The notes under the pieces are model-generated. The model was not told the origin of the DNA. It was given only the letters and a program-made list of their open reading frames with translations, and did not search any database. A stretch of DNA of 64,000 nucleotides. It comes from Sediminibacterium sp. Its GTDB lineage: Bacteria; Bacteroidota; Bacteroidia; B-17B0; Aurantibacillaceae. Both the position numbers and the translations under genes were made by a program. Positions 62,228 to 64,000 of this stretch are shown piece after piece. Each line of letters begins with the position of its first letter. Position 1 is the first letter of the stretch. The DNA lies in the NCBI GenBank assembly GCA_030054095.1, contig JASGCO010000011.1:58722-122721 (forward strand). Reading direction: 5' to 3'.

Positions 62228-63646
62228 CTAACACTCCGCAATATTCACAGGGATTGCGGCTGCTAATCCGCCCTCCGATGTTTCTTTATATTTGGTATTC
62301 ATATCCCGGGCAGTATCCCACATACTTTTAATAACCGCATCCAGACTTACTTTTGCCGCTTTAGGATCGCTTTCCAGAGAAATATTTGAAGCAGTGATGG
62401 CTTTTATCGCTCCCATGCTGTTTCGCTCAATGCAGGGGATTTGCACCAATCCGCCGATAGGATCGCAGGTAAGGCCCAAATGGTGCTCCATGGCTATTTC
62501 GGCAGCCATTAGTACCTGTTCCGGTGTTGAACCCTGTGCTTCTGTAAGCGCGGCAGCGGCCATAGCGGATGATACACCAATTTCGGCCTGACAGCCGCCC
62601 ATTGCCGCGGAAATGGTGGCGTTTTTTTTAAATAAGGTTCCTATTTCTCCGGCAGTAATAATAAAACGGATGATCTGATCATCATTGAATTTCAAAAAAC
62701 AATAGGCGTACATTAATACGGCCGGAATAACGCCTGCTGCCCCGTTTGTAGGCGCTGTAATGATTCTCCCAAACGATGCGTTTTCTTCATTTACAGCCAA
62801 AGCGAAACAGGTAATCCATTTATTCACCTTAGTAAAATCCTGAGTTTCATTTCTCAATATGGCCATCCATTCTTCAGCGCTATGATACGCTCTGCCATTC
62901 AGTAATTTTTTGTTTAGTTCGGCGGCTCTGCGTTTTACATGTAATCCACCGGGTAATTCGCCTTCTTTGTTAATTCCCCGGTAAATGCAATCTTTTATTT
63001 CGCTCCAGATGAGCATGGCTTGTGCGTCTATTGCTTCTTTTTTGCGCCAGGCTTGCTCATTCAGATAAATGAGATCTGATACCCTTAATCCCAGTTTGGC
63101 ACAGTTTTCGGTAATGGCATGCGCCTGGTGGCAGGGATAAGGTGTTACAATGGCATTTTGCGTAATGCTGTTTTCGTTTTCAGTAGCCACAAAACCACCG
63201 CCTAAGGAGTAGTATTTTTGTTCAATAGTTTCTCCGGTAGTAAGTATGGCTTTAAACAACATGCCATTAGCATGATAGGGCAGGGCAATTTTGTATTCAA
63301 AGACGATATCGGTATTGTAATCAAAAGGAAGGTGCCGGGTTTTATCTACAAAAAGTGATTTATCGCGTTTGATCTGTTCTACTTTTTCCGGAATAGTATT
63401 GGTGTCTATTTGTGTAAAGTCTTCGCCCAGTAATCCCATTAAGACAGCCACATCGGTACCATGACCGTGTCCTGTTTTAGCAAGCGATCCATACAGATAT
63501 ACTATTATTCGCGATAGTTCGGTGAGCCTCGTCTGTTTATGAAGTTCCGCCAAAAACATATTGGCGGCTTTCCAGGGCCCCATAGTGTGAGAACTGGAAG
63601 GGCCGATTCCTACTTTAATAATTTCAAAGGCACTGATAGACTCCAT
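62228..63646 (-). CDS. sdaA: L-serine ammonia-lyase (iron-sulfur type)
   Basis: A 472-aa single-chain serine dehydratase that converts L-serine to pyruvate and ammonia using a 4Fe-4S cluster. The N-terminal beta-domain start is FEIIKVGIGPSSSHTMGPWKAA, and the catalytic alpha domain contains APTNGAAGVIPAVL, CQAEIGVSSAMAAAAL and LTCDPIGGLVQIPCIERN. The cluster cysteines lie in GGCQAEIG, LTCDP and PCIERN. Length fits the fused alpha/beta form. A candidate promoter is at 63677-63706. It acts in the cytosol. Confidence 0.95.
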   Translation of the reverse strand: MESISAFEIIKVGIGPSSSHTMGPWKAANMFLAELHKQTRLTELSRIIVYLYGSLAKTGHGHGTDVAVLMGLLGEDFTQIDTNTIPEKVEQIKRDKSLFVDKTRHLPFDYNTDIVFEYKIALPYHANGMLFKAILTTGETIEQKYYSLGGGFVATENENSITQNAIVTPYPCHQAHAITENCAKLGLRVSDLIYLNEQAWRKKEAIDAQAMLIWSEIKDCIYRGINKEGELPGGLHVKRRAAELNKKLLNGRAYHSAEEWMAILRNETQDFTKVNKWITCFALAVNEENASFGRIITAPTNGAAGVIPAVLMYAYCFLKFNDDQIIRFIITAGEIGTLFKKNATISAAMGGCQAEIGVSSAMAAAALTEAQGSTPEQVLMAAEIAMEHHLGLTCDPIGGLVQIPCIERNSMGAIKAITASNISLESDPKAAKVSLDAVIKSMWDTARDMNTKYKETSEGGLAAAIPVNIAEC

Positions 63647-63676
63647 AAAGCTAAATCGATTAAAATGGTATGGCGC

Positions 63677-63706
63677 TAAAGTTAAAAAAATGGATCAGAT
63701 CCTGAA
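63677..63706 (-). promoter_or_regulatory. Candidate sdaA promoter
   Basis: On the minus strand TAACTTTA (63677-63684) matches TAnnTTTG with one change, and TTC (63704-63706) lies exactly 19 bases upstream in place of TTG. The leader would be about 25 bases. Confidence 0.4.
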
Positions 63707-63883
63707 AGCAATAACATCGGAGATTAATAAAACTGTGGTTTTATGTTATGTGTGGTTTTAATCAAGTACGGATATCCATTAAACAAGCAGAAACCAGTTT
63801 CTCAGAACATCTGATAGTAGTAAGAAAATGACTAAACTGTTTTTGTGCGAAATCTAGGATCAGGGACAAAAGTTGTGGAGGAG

Positions 63884-63916
63884 AAAATAAAGTTTGATTT
63901 TTGCGGACTTTATTTT
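63884..63916 (+). promoter_or_regulatory. Hairpin directly upstream of the transposase start codon
   Basis: AAAATAAAGT (63884-63893) pairs perfectly with ACTTTATTTT (63907-63916), with a 13-nt loop, and the ATG follows 2 bases later. Placed here it could limit translation of the transposase, as is known for several insertion sequences. Confidence 0.5.
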
Positions 63917-63918
63917 TT

Positions 63919-64000
63919 ATGAGCGATTCGTATTTACCTTTCCTGAAATTCATACTTCCTGAACAACTATTAGAGTATTTTGAATTGACCTCTCAGCGCC
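63919..64000 (+). mobile_element. 5' part of an ISAon1-family transposase N-terminal-region gene (cut by window end)
   Basis: The final 82 bases encode 27 codons beginning ATG at 63919 (MSDSYLPFLKFILPEQLLEY and on). This matches, from memory, the very conserved start of the ISAon1-family transposase N-terminal-region protein, the first of the two genes in these elements (pattern M.SFLPFLKLILP..L.DYF). The rest lies outside the window. The element's left end should lie a little upstream, probably between 63820 and 63884, but no terminal inverted repeat can be confirmed without the right end. Confidence 0.75.

Overview
This window comes from a Bacteroidota chromosome of moderate, AT-leaning composition. 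Four things show this. There is a complete porP/sprF-gldK-gldL-gldM-gldN core of the type IX secretion system (T9SS). Several secreted proteins end in T9SS type A sorting domains. FtsE and MnmA look like Bacteroidota forms. Several promoters fit the Bacteroidota pattern TTG-N19-TAnnTTTG, and clear Shine-Dalgarno sites are scarce. The genus cannot be named from the sequence alone.

Layout. 0.1-5 kb: a PLP sulfur-amino-acid enzyme (metB-like), then a lipoprotein, a subtilisin-like T9SS cargo protease and an MFS transporter. 5.0-11.3 kb: the T9SS core, with a good promoter before porP and a strong terminator after gldN. 11.3-18.9 kb (minus strand): a macro-domain protein with a Fic protein, then mnmA, a YwqK/MORN-like repeat protein, a secreted purple-acid-phosphatase-like enzyme and recQ. 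RecQ is divergent from a membrane sulfatase of the LTA-synthase type, and their promoters overlap. 21-33 kb: ftsE, a large TPR protein with an outer-membrane barrel, an L,D-transpeptidase, an M15 peptidase, an overlapping lipoprotein pair and a YaeR/GloA2-type VOC protein. 33-38.3 kb: small envelope proteins, an S41 peptidase, a retropepsin-like protease and an AraC regulator.

Accessory region, 38.3-51.3 kb. Two adjacent type II restriction-modification modules run in the same direction. One is a PD-(D/E)XK nuclease with an N6-adenine methyltransferase. The other is an XRE controller, an HNH nuclease and a C5-cytosine methyltransferase. The spacers around them are rich in large hairpins. Next come a GC-rich nested-hairpin element, three tandem palindromic repeats of about 125 bp, a second-type DnaE polymerase, and a DUF4157 protein with two HExxH motifs followed by a small acidic protein (possible toxin and immunity protein). 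This is the most unusual part of the window.

51.3-64 kb returns to core content: two hotdog thioesterases, dnaA with its promoter and terminator, a 5'-nucleotidase split into two genes, a PQQ-like propeller lipoprotein, two large T9SS cargo proteins (beta-helix; LamG with 68-residue repeats), L-serine ammonia-lyase, and the first 27 codons of an ISAon1-family transposase cut by the window end. No rRNA, tRNA or CRISPR array was recognised.
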